From positions 1,025,460-1,089,459 of the forward strand of contig OZ251249.1 of the NCBI GenBank assembly GCA_965240325.2: 64,000 nucleotides of DNA, in the 5' to 3' direction. The notes beneath the pieces were generated by a model. It searched no databases, was not told the origin of the DNA, and worked only from the letters and a program-made list of their open reading frames with translations. Of this stretch, positions 38,812-48,906 are shown piece by piece (position 1 is the first letter of the stretch; every line of letters starts with the position of its first letter). A program made the translations under genes and the position numbers. This DNA is from Rebecca billardiae RCC1528. Taxonomy: Eukaryota; Haptophyta.

Positions 38812-39574
38812 GGTACCCGTACAGCGCCGAGATTACGCGGGCTCTGCGATCCATGGCGAGCTTGTGACTTGGGGCGGCGACTCGCGCAGCAGTTTGGCCG
38901 CTCGATGTACGAGTTCGCGTCCGGACGAGTACGCGCGGCATGCAGGCTGCCGCCAGTGGGTACTGGCTACGAGTCCAAGCCCGCATGACCCTACACATCT
39001 CGAGTCTGCACCCTGCCGTTCGCTGTGTCAAAGCAGTCGCAACGCACAAGCGTCGTTGAGTGTCGATCGGCTGCGCGAGCGCGGTCTCGCCCCGCCCAAC
39101 CCAAGTGTGTGCGAGTGAGCATGTGTCTTGAGCATGTGGCGTGCGTTGACGCCATCCGCGACGGCCGACATGGCCATGGAGCGCCCGCATCACTCGCCTG
39201 CACCGTGCCCTTCATAGCCTACGGGAAGCTCCGCACACTCGCACGGACACTAGAGAGTAGAGTCTGTCCGTGTCAGTGTCACTAGTCACTAGTGAGTAGT
39301 GACTAGACCTCATGGCGCAAGGTGAACGGACCGATCTGTCCGATGACTCTGCTCATCAGTGAGCGCAGTCAACGGTATATATCGTCTGACGTGCGTCGAA
39401 GGGATATGATAATGATGGTGCGATGCGGACAGCACTCCCCGGACGAGTGCTGCTGTTGATGAGATGGCGCCAGCGCGTCAGCACCGCCCCGCTGGCACGT
39501 GAGCCGGCGAGCAGAGGCCGCAGCCTTCCGCCCGCCCGGGCCGCCGCGGCTGACGGGGCGTGCCGCGGCGCGGC
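38812..39574. other. intergenic with small palindromes
   Basis: No gene. Around 39242-39310 there are overlapping inverted repeats (CACGGAC/GTCCGTG and CACTAGT/ACTAGTG units). Confidence 0.45.
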
Positions 39575-40728
39575 TCATTGCGCGCCGAGCCGGCCGAGCG
39601 TGTTGGCGATGTCGGAGACGAAGACGGTGGCGGCGAGCCCGATGAGCAGCAGCGCGGCGAGCGCGCTGAGCGCCTCCTTTGCGCCCTCGGACATGCGCTG
39701 CCGCCCCGCCGCCTCTGCGAGCGCGTCCACGCCGAGCAGCGCCATCTGCCCGCCGTCCAGCCCCGGCAGCGGGATCGTGTTGAACACGGCGATGTTGAGC
39801 GAGATCGTCGCGATGAACGCGGCGAACTTGCGCGGGTCCGTGCCCGCGATGCTCACCGCCGCGCTCGCGATGCCCACCGGCCCCTCGAGCTTGGGCGCCT
39901 CCGCGGGCGCGGCCCCGCCCACCGCCTGCGCCACAAAGCCGCCCAGCGCGCCGTACAGGTCGGCGGCGATGGCGGTGGCGATGGCGGCGGTCTCGGAGGT
40001 GGCGGTGGAGAGCGCGTCGATCGGGCCGCGAGGGCGGACGACGCGCGAGGAGAGCGCGGTGCGCGTCAGCTCGAGGCCGAGCTTGGCGCCGCCGCCGCCG
40101 CCGGCGGCGGCGTCGGCGGGCGGCGCGGGCGGCGGCCGCACGAGCAGCAGCTGCTGCGTCGGCGGCGGCGGCGCGCCGGGCGCGGCGGCGGGCGGCGCGG
40201 CGCGGCGGGGCGCACGGCGCGCCGTCTCGCCGGCGCTGCCACTGCTGCCCGCGCCGGCGGGCTGCGCCCGCGCCTTCCCCTCGACGTCCGCGGCGCTCCC
40301 GGCGGGCGGCGTGCGCTGCTGCGCGGAGGGCTGCTGCGCGGAGGGCGCGCGCTGCACGGTCAGCTCAAACGGAGCGCGCGCGGCCGCGCGCGCGCGCAGC
40401 TCGGCGAGCGGCTCGGCGAGCGAGGCGGTGGCGGGCGGGAGCGGCGCGCCGTCGACCGCGAGCAGCCGGTCGCCCGCGCGCACGCCCGCCGCCTCCGCCA
40501 CGGAGCCCTTCGCCACCGCCTTGACGGTGACGGTCTGGTCGTAGGAGACGAGCAGCTGGCCGTACGAGAGCGTGGCAGTTAGCAGCACCAGCCACGCCAG
40601 CACCACGTTGGCGAGCACGCCCGCGGAGATCACGGCGGCCTGCTGCGAGAGGGGGCGGTTGGTGAGCAGGTCCGGGTCGGTCGGGTCCACCGCCTCCGCC
40701 GCCGCCAGCTCCGCCTCCGCCTCGTCCT

Positions 40729-40762
<34 letters not shown>

Positions 40763-41689
40763 GACGCGCGCCGCGGGCGTGCGGCCGAGCGCGACGAGAG
40801 CGGCGAGCAGCGACGCGCCGAGCACGGCGGACTTGGCCCAGGGGGAGGCGCCGCCGCCGCCGCCGCTCGGCTCGGCCGCGGCGGCGCCCCGGCCGCGCCG
40901 CGGCTGCGCGCGGCCCACGCCTCCGCCGAGCAGCCCCGCCAGCCCGGCGGCGGCGCCGCCGGCCGCGCCGCGCGCCGCGCCGCCGTCCGCGCGCGCCGCC
41001 GCCGGCAGCCGGCTCGCGCTGAGCGCGGCGCCGACGGGCCACGGCTTGGACGGCTTGGGCGGGGCGCGCGGGGCGAAGGGCGCCCGGCGCGCACCGCCGC
41101 CGCCGCCCGCGCGCGCCGCCGCCGCGCGCCGCGGCGCGAGCGGCGGCGAGGGCGGCGGCGTCGCGCGCGCCGCGTCGCGCGCCGCCGCCGCGCGCGCCGC
41201 GCGCTGCGCGCGCGCGCGCGCGGCGTAGTCGCGCCGCGCGGCGAGCGCCTCCTCGGACGGCGCGCGCGGGAACGAGACGAACCCGCCGAGCGGCAGCGCG
41301 CGCACCGCCACCTCGAAGCTCGCGTTGGGCGGCGTGAGCAGCGCCACGCGCGGCCCAAAGCCGACCGCAAACTCCTTCACGCGGATGCCCTGGCCGACGG
41401 CGGCGAGGAAGTGGCCGAGCTCGTGGACCGAGACGATCAGGGTCAGCGCGCCCACGCCGGACACCACGTTCGCCGCCGAGGTCAGCGCCGACAGCGCGTC
41501 CGCCGACATGGCGGCGGCGGCCGCGGGCGGCCGCGCCGCGCGCGCCGCGCCGCGCGCCCGCGCGGCCGCGGGCGCGCTCCACGCGTGCGCGGCCGCGCAC
41601 GCGCCGAGGGCGAGCACGGCGGCGAGCGCGGTGTGGCCGCGGCCCGCGCGCGCCGGCGCGCCCCGCCGCCTCGCCATCGAGCGCATCAT
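39575..41689 (-). CDS. plastid-targeted site-2 (RseP-like) metalloprotease
   Basis: 704 residues from the ATG at 41689, one exon. A zinc-binding HELGH (89-93) lies in the first conserved membrane helix. A PDZ-like region (AKGSVAEAAGVRAGDRLLAV) follows the second helix, and NTIPLPGLDGGQM near the C-terminus supplies the third zinc ligand region. This is the RseP/ARASP branch of intramembrane S2P proteases, which cut membrane-anchored substrates. The N-terminus has a hydrophobic core, a predicted cleavage AHA|W (36/37) and an Ala/Arg-rich stretch, matching the bipartite signals of complex red plastids. A long Ala/Arg/Gly-rich insertion separates HELGH from the second helix, and a second low-complexity insertion follows the PDZ start. 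A divergent gene begins 220 bp away. Confidence 0.82.
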
Positions 41690-41908
41690 CGGGCGGGCGC
41701 CGCGCGCAATTACTGCTCGCTGCTCGTCGCCGCCTTGCTTGCGCACTCGCGAAGCAGAGCGCGACGAGCGACACGCGCGCCCGGACTCGTGAGCACGGGC
41801 AAGCCGCAGCCGGACACAGCTGGACCAAGGGTGGTGCTGGACCAACGACCTCCGCCTGCTGCTCAACGAGCTGCGCTGCGACTCGTCGGGCCGGCCTGCG
41901 CGCGGACG
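41690..41908. promoter_or_regulatory. divergent promoter region
   Basis: 219 bp separates the start codons of the S2P gene (minus) and the small membrane-protein gene (plus). It presumably holds both promoters; no TATA box or copy of the shared motif was seen. Confidence 0.4.
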
Positions 41909-42520
41909 ATGTACAAGCTCGCCGCGCGCGTGGGCGAGCGGCTCGAGCGGCTGTCGCCGCTGCTGGTGCGCCAGTGGGCGCCCGTGCTCAAGGCGGCGTG
42001 CGCCACGTGGATCTTCCCCTTCTGCGTCGCCTACTACGCGCTGCCCGCGCCGGAGGCGCAGCAGCAGCAGCCGCAGCCGGGCGGCGAGCCGACGGCCGGG
42101 GCCGCCGTGTTCGAGGCAAAGCTGCGCGCGCCGCTGCCCTGCCTCGGGCTGTACCTGGCGATGGGCGCGGTGCTGCTCCACATCTCGCTCGCCAAGCTGC
42201 GCGACGCGGGCGTGCCCCCGGGCGGCTGGAGCGCCGTGCTGGCCGGCGCGCTCTTCCTCGCGGTCGCGGCGGCCGCGGACCACGCGATCATGCTGCCGAT
42301 GTGCGCGCTGCACCGCGGAGGCGTGGCGCCGGACGCGGCGGCGACGTACGCGCGGGAGCAGCTGCCTGCGTACGCCGCGATCGTCCCGCTGGCGTGGCTC
42401 TGCGCGCGCCGGCTGGGCCCCGCGCGCGCCGCCGCGGCACCAGCGGCGGCCGAGGCGGCGGCCGGCCGGCCGGCCGCCGCCAAGCGGCCGCCGGGCGGCA
42501 GCGCCAAGAAGCGCAAGTAG
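41909..42520 (+). CDS. small four-TM protein with ER-retrieval-like tail
   Basis: 203 residues. Four hydrophobic segments: about 26-45 (VLKAACATWIFPFCVAYYAL), 76-97, 108-132 and 152-169. The tail is Ala/Pro/Lys-rich and ends GSAKKRK; Lys at positions -3 and -4 fits the KKxx retrieval signal of ER membrane proteins. I do not recognise a family. The frame is open upstream to 41411, opposite the S2P gene, but the ATG at 41909 is the first one that leaves a plausible divergent promoter. It could alternatively be a plastid or mitochondrial membrane protein. Confidence 0.55.
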   Translation: MYKLAARVGERLERLSPLLVRQWAPVLKAACATWIFPFCVAYYALPAPEAQQQQPQPGGEPTAGAAVFEAKLRAPLPCLGLYLAMGAVLLHISLAKLRDAGVPPGGWSAVLAGALFLAVAAAADHAIMLPMCALHRGGVAPDAAATYAREQLPAYAAIVPLAWLCARRLGPARAAAAPAAAEAAAGRPAAAKRPPGGSAKKRK

Positions 42521-43302
42521 GCGGCGCCGGGGCGCGCCGACGGGGACGCGCAGCCGGCGCAGCTGCCGCGTGCACGGCGCCGGCGGATGCTGAGGGCGCG
42601 CCTCGGGCCGCCCTCAGGAGCGGCGCGACCAGCCAGTCTCCTCGGCGCCGCCACCGATCGGCCGGCGATCACGGACCGGCGCGCGGACGACCAGGCGATC
42701 AGAGTCGCACCGCGCTGCGTCGTCGACCCGCGCCTGACCCGGCCGCCGTGGACCGTCGGCGAGCCGACGGTGACGGTCACCAGTTGCGGGGGCACCTGCT
42801 GGGGAATGGCCGAATGGCGGCGGCCAGGCCCGCGCAGGGCCGCCCGCTCCACGCGCGAGCGCGCGACTGCGTGTTCCACGCCAGCTGCAGCAGGCGGCCG
42901 CTGGCTGGTCGGCGGACACAGAGGTCGGCTGAGGAGTCGGCCGCCCGGCCCGTTTCGCTTGGGTGCGGGCCACACTCTCACTCACAGCGCGGGGCGTGGT
43001 GCTGCAGACGGGCCAGTCATTGCAGCGCGCACTCCGTGCTCAGACGTGCACACGCGACGCGCGTCGTCACTCGTCAGCACCGGCCGCTGCCGCCGTCGCT
43101 AACGCTTACGCGGCTTACGCCGCCATGGCAGCGTCGGAAGTTGCGCGCGCTCGGGCTACCGGCGGCGGCCGCGAGCCATCAGGCGTTAAAACAGGTTTCC
43201 AGCTAGTTGGCGCGCCCAAGTTGACGCGCAGCGCCAACCCATATGGCATCTCTCTCTCTCTCTCGATCTCTCTCTGAGACTGAGTGAGTCTCTCTCTGTC
43301 TC

Positions 43303-43335
<33 letters not shown>

Positions 43336-43523
43336 ATGATTATGAATTAAAATAAGTTAAACATTTTTAAACTAATTTATTTTTAAATAAATATAACTGG
43401 CATAAATAACTGCTAGTACTGCTATAGTAATAGGACTCATTGCGCGCGCGCTGCCGTCACCGGCATCGTCGCGTCGCGGCACAAGACGTGGCGGCCAGTG
43501 CGTCAGACGGCGGGTGCTGTGCC
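42521..43523. other. intergenic; (TC)n and AT-rich island
   Basis: No supported gene. 43251-43335 is a TC/GA microsatellite, and 43336-43440 is an AT-rich patch with TTTTTAAATAAATAT-type runs, strikingly unlike the GC-rich surroundings. Confidence 0.5.
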
Positions 43524-44105
43524 TCAGACTCGGGCAGCTGCGAGCGAGGGCGGCTGCCGCACCGCCTGCACGCGCCGGCGCGGCAGCGCGGCGGGCAGTC
43601 GTCCTGTGCCGAGCTGCGCGCGCGGCGGGCTGGACTCCGAGTCGGAGGAGCCGTCCTCGCCGCTCGAGGCGCCAGGCGCCGCCCGCTCTGCGCCGCCCTC
43701 GGCGTGCCCGTGCAGCGCGAGCGCCTTGAGCAGGCCCATGATGGACGAGGGCGCGCCGCCGCCCGCAGCAGCCCCCTTGGCGCCCTTGGCGCCCGCCGGC
43801 CGCGCGCCGAGCTTGGCAAAGATGCGCCGGCGCTCGGAGCCGCCCGCCGATTTGGGCAGCGGGGGCGAGGCGCGCGCGCTCGACACCTTGCTCACCGGCG
43901 CGCTGCTGCGGCGCGGCGGCGCGGCGGCGGCGGCGAGCGGCTTTGCGATGCGCGCGTGCGGCGGCGTCGCAATGTGCCCCACCTCGACCACGCGGTCGCG
44001 GCGGCTGGGCGGCGGCAGCGCGACGGTGAGCCGACCAAAGCGGTCCTTTTGGTGCCGCGCGTGGAAGCCGGCGGCCGCCGCGTGCGCGCCCGGCGCGGTG
44101 TGCAT
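43524..44105 (-). CDS. unrecognised 193-residue protein
   Basis: From the ATG at 44105. The N-terminal third has a balanced composition (HARHQKDRFGRLTVALPPP, RRDRVVEVGHIATPPHARIA). The middle is Ser/Ala/Pro-rich and a short helix, SSIMGLLKALALHG, lies near residue 125. The C-terminal part is Arg/Ser/Glu-rich and probably disordered. No domain, signal peptide or membrane segment was seen. An open frame extends upstream to 44261, but those residues look non-coding. Reality of the gene is likely but not certain. Confidence 0.45.
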   Translation of the reverse strand: MHTAPGAHAAAAGFHARHQKDRFGRLTVALPPPSRRDRVVEVGHIATPPHARIAKPLAAAAAPPRRSSAPVSKVSSARASPPLPKSAGGSERRRIFAKLGARPAGAKGAKGAAAGGGAPSSIMGLLKALALHGHAEGGAERAAPGASSGEDGSSDSESSPPRAQLGTGRLPAALPRRRVQAVRQPPSLAAARV

Positions 44106-45473
44106 GGCGGTGCGCGTCGTCGCGGCGGTCGTCGTTATGCGCGCGGAGGCGGAGGGTGAACCGCCGCCAACTGTCGCCGGAATTGTTCTTCGAACTCGGC
44201 TGCTGCCGTGCCCGCTGGACAGGTCGGATCCGTGGCGGTCATCACACGCCCCCTTTACCATAACGGGACTGCGTCTGCTTTGAAAAGTGAAAGTATACGT
44301 ATCGCAACGGCATATGCCGTGCGGTGAGCGTCGTACAAAGAGACGATGAAGAGAAATAAGTTAGAAAGGTAGGTCGGCAACTGTGGCTGAGTCAGTTAGA
44401 ATCGCACTTCGGCGAAGGGAAACTTTTTTCGAGCAAAGCGCGGTTGAAGAAAGTGAAAACCCGCTGACTCACCCGCCAAGCTCAGAGCGGCCGCGCAGCA
44501 TGTCTGCCGTGGCGCCGGGACCGCTGGGCCGTCATGGAAGAGCCGGTGCGTCGGAGCCAACTGGGCTCGGTCGCATACGAGTCTGTAGGGAGGTGATCGT
44601 AGCGAGCACCGCTGACATGCGGCATGCTGGACGAGGAGTGACTGAGACGTGCAGCAGCTGCTCGCAGCCATCCGCCGACGCGGACTGCCTCTGACAACGG
44701 ACAGGCGGCAGACACGCTACCTGCATGCCTGACAGGGGGCACTGAGCAAGCTGCGCCAGTGGGTGCGGCATTGGCCTGCGTTTCTAGCTGCGCCGTGACA
44801 TCTTGACACGCTGGTCGCCGCCCGGCGGCGCGCGCGCGCTGCGCGCGCGGCGCGGCTGAGCCCGAGTGGAGCGCCTGGCAGATCCTATCTGACTCAAGCT
44901 TCTCAGAAATTCAAAAAAATGGCTTTTCTCGCCCAATTTTCGTCGTCCTTTTTCGACGTTCTTGGGCTCTACGTGCTCCTCTCGACGAGGCGCATCGGGC
45001 AGGCTAGCTAACTCAGATCGCGACCACTACTGCACCAAAAAGTGCGTTTCAGCCAGTAACTCAGGACTCAGCCACAACTGATCATGACCGTGAATTGAGA
45101 TCGATATCTTCAGCATATGACGCGTTGATGATTCGCCGGCGAAATATCCGCCAGCATCATGGATCCAGATGTTTATTGCATCAAGAGCCATCACACTGCC
45201 AGGGCACGCTGCCGCGCCCGCCAGCAAGCCAGCGGGCTGCGCGACGCCGCGATGCGAACTCGCGCCGAGTGCGGTGGCGGCGGGCGCGAGCTCATCCGCC
45301 GCCGTCCAGACGACGCTTTGCGCCTGGCCCCGCGCGGTGGTCTCCAGCCAGGCAGCCACGGCGTGCACGGCCCACGGCCCACGTCTTGGCGGGGGCTCCC
45401 GTCGGGGCGAAGCCGCACGCGCGCTGAGCGCGCTGAGCGGCAGCCGCCATCGGAGCGGAGCGGCGGCCTGCGC
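44106..45473. other. intergenic, no supported gene
   Basis: A minus frame at about 45027-45368 reads in part VMALDAINIWIHDAGGYFAG and may be a gene fragment, but it has no good start or partner exon. The rest is unremarkable. Confidence 0.4.
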
Positions 45474-46607
45474 TCAGCGACGGAGCGCGCCGCCCCCGCC
45501 GCCACGGCCGTTTGCGGCGACGATGGCGGCGGAGGCGACGAGCACGCCGAACGCGCCCGCGACGATCGCGCCGCCCAGCAGCGCGGGTCCGCGGTTGTTG
45601 TCAAACCACTCGAGCGCAGCGTCGCGCAGCGGCGTCGACTCGCCGCCCGAGCCGCCGCCGCCGCCGCCGCCGCCACCCGGGCGCAGCGCGGCGGCGGCGG
45701 CGTTGAGCACGCCGCGGAAGCCCCCGCCGCCGCCGCCGCCGGCGAAGCGCCCGCGCCGCCCCGCCTTGCGCGGCGACATGGCGTCGAGGTTGTCGAGGAC
45801 GAGCGCGCGCACGACCGAGTGCGAGGAGGGGTCGGTGCCGCCCCACTCGCGCACGCGCTCGAGGAACTCGCGCAGCATGCCTGCACGCGAAGGGGCGCGG
45901 CGCGGGGTGAGCGAGGCGCGCGGCTCGCACCGGGAGAGGCGCGCGCGCGCGCGCGCACCCTCGGACGTGGCGTCGTGCAGCTCGGGCAGCCCGTGCTCGG
46001 TGCCAAAGTCGGAGACAAACGACGCGCGCAGCAGCCGCTCACGCCGCTGCACGCACGCGGCGGGGTGCGCCTCGAGCTCGGCGGCGTACGCGGCGAGGCG
46101 GCGCGCGATCTCGGGGAGCGGCACCGACGTGTCGTGGTACGCGCTGTCCGCGCCGCCCGCCCCCTCCGCCGCCGCCTTGGCGCCGCCCTTCCCCTTCTTG
46201 GGCGGCGCGGCCGCGGGCGCGTGCGCGGCCGCGCCGCTCGGCGGCAGCAGCCCGAGCGCGCGGCACGTGGCGACCATCGAGTTGTAGATCGCCTCGGCCG
46301 CGACGAGCTTCTGGCACATCACAAACTCGGAGAAGAGCGGCGAGCGCGCGCGCGCCTCCGGGTGCGCGCGCACGAGCGCCGCGACCTCGTCCGCCAGCTG
46401 CAGCGCCAGCGGCATGGCCGCCGCGCGCGCGGCGCGGTCGGCGGGCGAGAGGCTGGCGTCGAGCCGCATGAAGTCGGAGAGGACGAAGCGCCAGCCCGAG
46501 ATCGTCGCGTACTCCTCGCACGCCTCGAGCAGCGGCGCCCAGTGCGGGAAGGGCGTGTCCTCGCCGCCCTGCGCGCACGCGGCGCGCACGCGCGCGCGCG
46601 CACGCAT
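45474..46607 (-). CDS. unrecognised protein with C-terminal membrane anchor
   Basis: Exons 46607-45959 and 45880-45474 give about 351 residues; the 78-bp intron (GTGCGCGCG...GCGTGCAG) is in frame, and its removal gives HDATSEG|MLREFLERV. The well-composed part begins at GGEDTPFPHWAPLLEACEEY and includes SGWRFVLSDFMRLDASLSPA and FSEFVMCQKLVAAEAIYNSM, mostly helical. A Gly-rich linker leads to a single hydrophobic segment (GPALLGGAIVAGAFGVLVAS) close to the C-terminus, which fits a tail anchor. The GCGCAG just before GGEDTP could be a splice acceptor, so the true N-terminus may lie in an upstream exon. No family was recognised. Confidence 0.55.
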   Translation of the reverse strand: MRARARVRAACAQGGEDTPFPHWAPLLEACEEYATISGWRFVLSDFMRLDASLSPADRAARAAAMPLALQLADEVAALVRAHPEARARSPLFSEFVMCQKLVAAEAIYNSMVATCRALGLLPPSGAAAHAPAAAPPKKGKGGAKAAAEGAGGADSAYHDTSVPLPEIARRLAAYAAELEAHPAACVQRRERLLRASFVSDFGTEHGLPELHDATSEGARARARLSRCEPRASLTPRRAPSRAGMLREFLERVREWGGTDPSSHSVVRALVLDNLDAMSPRKAGRRGRFAGGGGGGGFRGVLNAAAAALRPGGGGGGGGGSGGESTPLRDAALEWFDNNRGPALLGGAIVAGAFGVLVASAAIVAANGRGGGGGALRR

Positions 46608-46989
46608 GGGGGATGATGCGCGCCGGCGGCGCGCGCGCGGCGACGCGCAGCACGCGCGCGCGCCGCCGCCGGCGGGACCGGCGGCGCTCGCGCACCATTG
46701 GCGCAGCGTGCGTGCGCGGACGTCCGCTCGCGGGGCGCGCGCTGTGTGCCACTGCCTGGCCGCCCGCCGCCAGCACGGTTTGTCGCCTGCCCGTGCGGTG
46801 CAGCAGCCGGCCCGTCGCGCCCGGAGCGCGCACGGACAAGGCGGCCTCTTCGCGGAACGGGCCGCTTGCACCCGTGTGGCTCGCCTTTGTAGCGGAGGTC
46901 CCGAGGGCCGAGCCGAGGAAAACCGCCGCTTTCAGCTGCTGCCGCCGGCGGCCGCCGCTCGTCCGCCAGCAGGCAGCAGCCCGTCAGCG

Positions 46990-47340
46990 ATGCTGGGCTC
47001 AGAGCGACCCCCGAGCGCGCTCGACGCAAGTGGTGCAGTTCAGCCGCCCGAGCTCGCTCCCGCCGAGCTGCACGCACACGCCCACGCCGCCGCGCACCCG
47101 CTGCCGGAGGGCGCGCTCGCGCTGCCGCCGTTTGTGCCGGAGAAGACGCTCGGGCTGGCGAGCGTGGCGAGCATCGAGACCGAGAGCGTCAAACGCCGCG
47201 CATGGATGCTGCCGCTCGACGAGTGGGGCGTGGTCGTGACGCCTATCGGCTACGGGCAATGACAACGATCCACGGGTGGCGGCGCGGCTGCGAGCGCTCG
47301 TGGTGGCGAGCAGAGTCCAACCGTCCGCACCATGGACCAG
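46990..47340 (+). pseudogene. small gene with apparent one-base frameshift
   Basis: The ATG at 46990 opens a 90-codon frame with good composition (LPPFVPEKTLGLASVASIET, WMLPLDEWGVVVTPIGYG) that stops at 47262. One base out of frame, the same style continues at once as NDNDPRVAARLRALVVASRV. A single extra C at about 47256-47258 would explain this as an indel or an assembly error. No family was recognised. It could also be a normal 90-residue protein. Confidence 0.4.
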
Positions 47341-47828
47341 CGCTCTGCCGCGTGTGACCAGCACCACGGCGCCGAGAGGGATGCCACGCGGCTGCTCTCG
47401 TGGGCCGCCGCGCAGGCGCTGCCCGACCCGCCGCTCGAGCGCCGCGCGCGTGGCGGAGATGGCGCGAAGGTACCGACAAAGTCCGCGGGAGGCGGGGCCC
47501 GGGGGAGGCCCACCGCCTCCCTCGGCCTTGGCGCCGCCACCGTGATGTCATCGCCCGGGGCGGATGCCAGTCGTCCGCGACGACGGTGTCGTAGTGCTGT
47601 GTCTCTCGCGCCGACCGCTGCTGTCCACCGTGACTGTATCTACTGCTGATGACTGCGCGTCTGATAATATTAATATGAGAGTATACTTAGAGTGAATATA
47701 GTGATGACGATGACGAGTCGTGATGATGGTGCCATGCACGCACCACAGGTCAGTACTCAGTCAGTGACAGACGGCCCCCGCGGCCCCAATGACCGAACTG
47801 AGCACTGGCCACTGCGCGCGCCGTAGTC
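47341..47828. other. intergenic, no gene
   Basis: Contains a GC palindrome near 47499-47531 (GGAGGCGG...CCGCCTCC) and a short AT-rich stretch at 47650-47705. Confidence 0.4.
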
Positions 47829-48785
47829 TTATAATAAGCCATCAGCTGCGCTGCTCTCGTTCGCGTGCGGCGCGGCGCACGGCCACAGCTCGTCCTCTGA
47901 GTACAGGCGGCGTGCGCGGATGTACGCAAAGTCGACGGCGTACAGCTCGTCCACGAGCGCGCGCAGCTCGGCCGAGTAGTCTTCGCACCACAGCGGGGGT
48001 CGTGCCGCCGCCGAGTTGGCGGCCGCGCCGAGCCTCCGCCGCCGCCGCCTGCGCGAGACGCCCCGGTGGAAGCTGCGAGCAAACTGCCAGGCAGTGGTGC
48101 CGTTCAGATCGAGCACGCCCCGCGCGGCGAGCCAGCCCGACAGCCCGTCCAAGCGCTCGAGCGCGCCGACGTAGTCCGGGGCGACCGTGTCGAGCCAGCA
48201 CTGGTGCACCGCCGGCCGCACGTGCCGGTCAAAGCCCGTGAGCAGGGCCGGCTGCTGCCGCACCGCGCGCGCGAGCAGCCGCGCGAGCTCGAGTGGGCCT
48301 CGCGCGCGCAGCGCCTCGGCGATCTCGGCGTTCGTCGGCCCGACCTTGCCGAGGATGAAGGCTGCGTCCCTTGCCAGCGCGGGCAGCGACCCCGGGCGGA
48401 TCCTCTTGTCGCCCGCAGAGGCGAACACGCGCGCGACCGGCCGCAGCGCGTCCGCGCGGTCCGCGAACTTGTCGCGGTAGGCGGAGACGAAGCGCGCGTA
48501 CGGGTTGCGCAGCAGCGCGCTGCGCAGCACGGGCAGCGCCGTCGCGTTGGGCGTGCACTCCGTCCACACGCAGCTCGTCTGCACGCCCGTCAGCCCGTGC
48601 CGCGAGCTGCCGCGCACGCGCGCGCTGCGGAAGAGCTGCGCGGTGGAGCGCGTGCCCGCCTTGGGCACGGCGCAGTGCAACCAGAGCTGCGTCGGCGTGA
48701 CCACGGCGTACAGCACGTCCGGCCTGCGCCGCGCCGCGTCGCCCGCCGCGGCGAGCAGGACGAGCAGCGCGGCGCGCGCCGCCAT
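47829..48785 (-). CDS. Golgi-type carbohydrate sulfotransferase
   Basis: 318 residues, one exon. After an N-terminal signal-anchor-like segment (residues 3-16) comes the 5'-phosphosulfate-binding loop PKAGTRST (41-48). The 3'-phosphate-binding segment LRNPYARFVSAYRDKF (91-106) follows. These are the two PAPS-contact motifs of the Sulfotransfer_2 family (carbohydrate sulfotransferases of the CHST8-14 type). It likely transfers sulfate from PAPS to a glycan in the Golgi lumen, which would fit sulfated extracellular polysaccharides in marine algae. Several Cys and one or two N-glycosylation sites agree with a luminal location. The start codon is the ATG complementary to 48783-48785, 121 bp from a divergent gene. 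Confidence 0.8.
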   Translation of the reverse strand: MAARAALLVLLAAAGDAARRRPDVLYAVVTPTQLWLHCAVPKAGTRSTAQLFRSARVRGSSRHGLTGVQTSCVWTECTPNATALPVLRSALLRNPYARFVSAYRDKFADRADALRPVARVFASAGDKRIRPGSLPALARDAAFILGKVGPTNAEIAEALRARGPLELARLLARAVRQQPALLTGFDRHVRPAVHQCWLDTVAPDYVGALERLDGLSGWLAARGVLDLNGTTAWQFARSFHRGVSRRRRRRRLGAAANSAAARPPLWCEDYSAELRALVDELYAVDFAYIRARRLYSEDELWPCAAPHANESSAADGLL

Positions 48786-48906
48786 GAAGAAATTGCTGGC
48801 AAATTATTGCGCAACAGGCGTCCACACGACTCGTTTCGAGCCGGACGGTTCGCGTCCGGCTCGAACGACCGGTCGAACCCACGGCGGTTTTTGAGTCCTC
48901 GCAGTG
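48786..48906. promoter_or_regulatory. 121-bp bidirectional promoter with 13-bp palindrome
   Basis: Between the divergent sulfotransferase and coiled-coil start codons lies a perfect hairpin: TTCGAGCCGGACG (48835-48847), loop GTTCG, then its complement (48853-48865). Its position suggests a protein-binding palindrome or an RNA hairpin in one of the 5' leaders. Confidence 0.5.
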
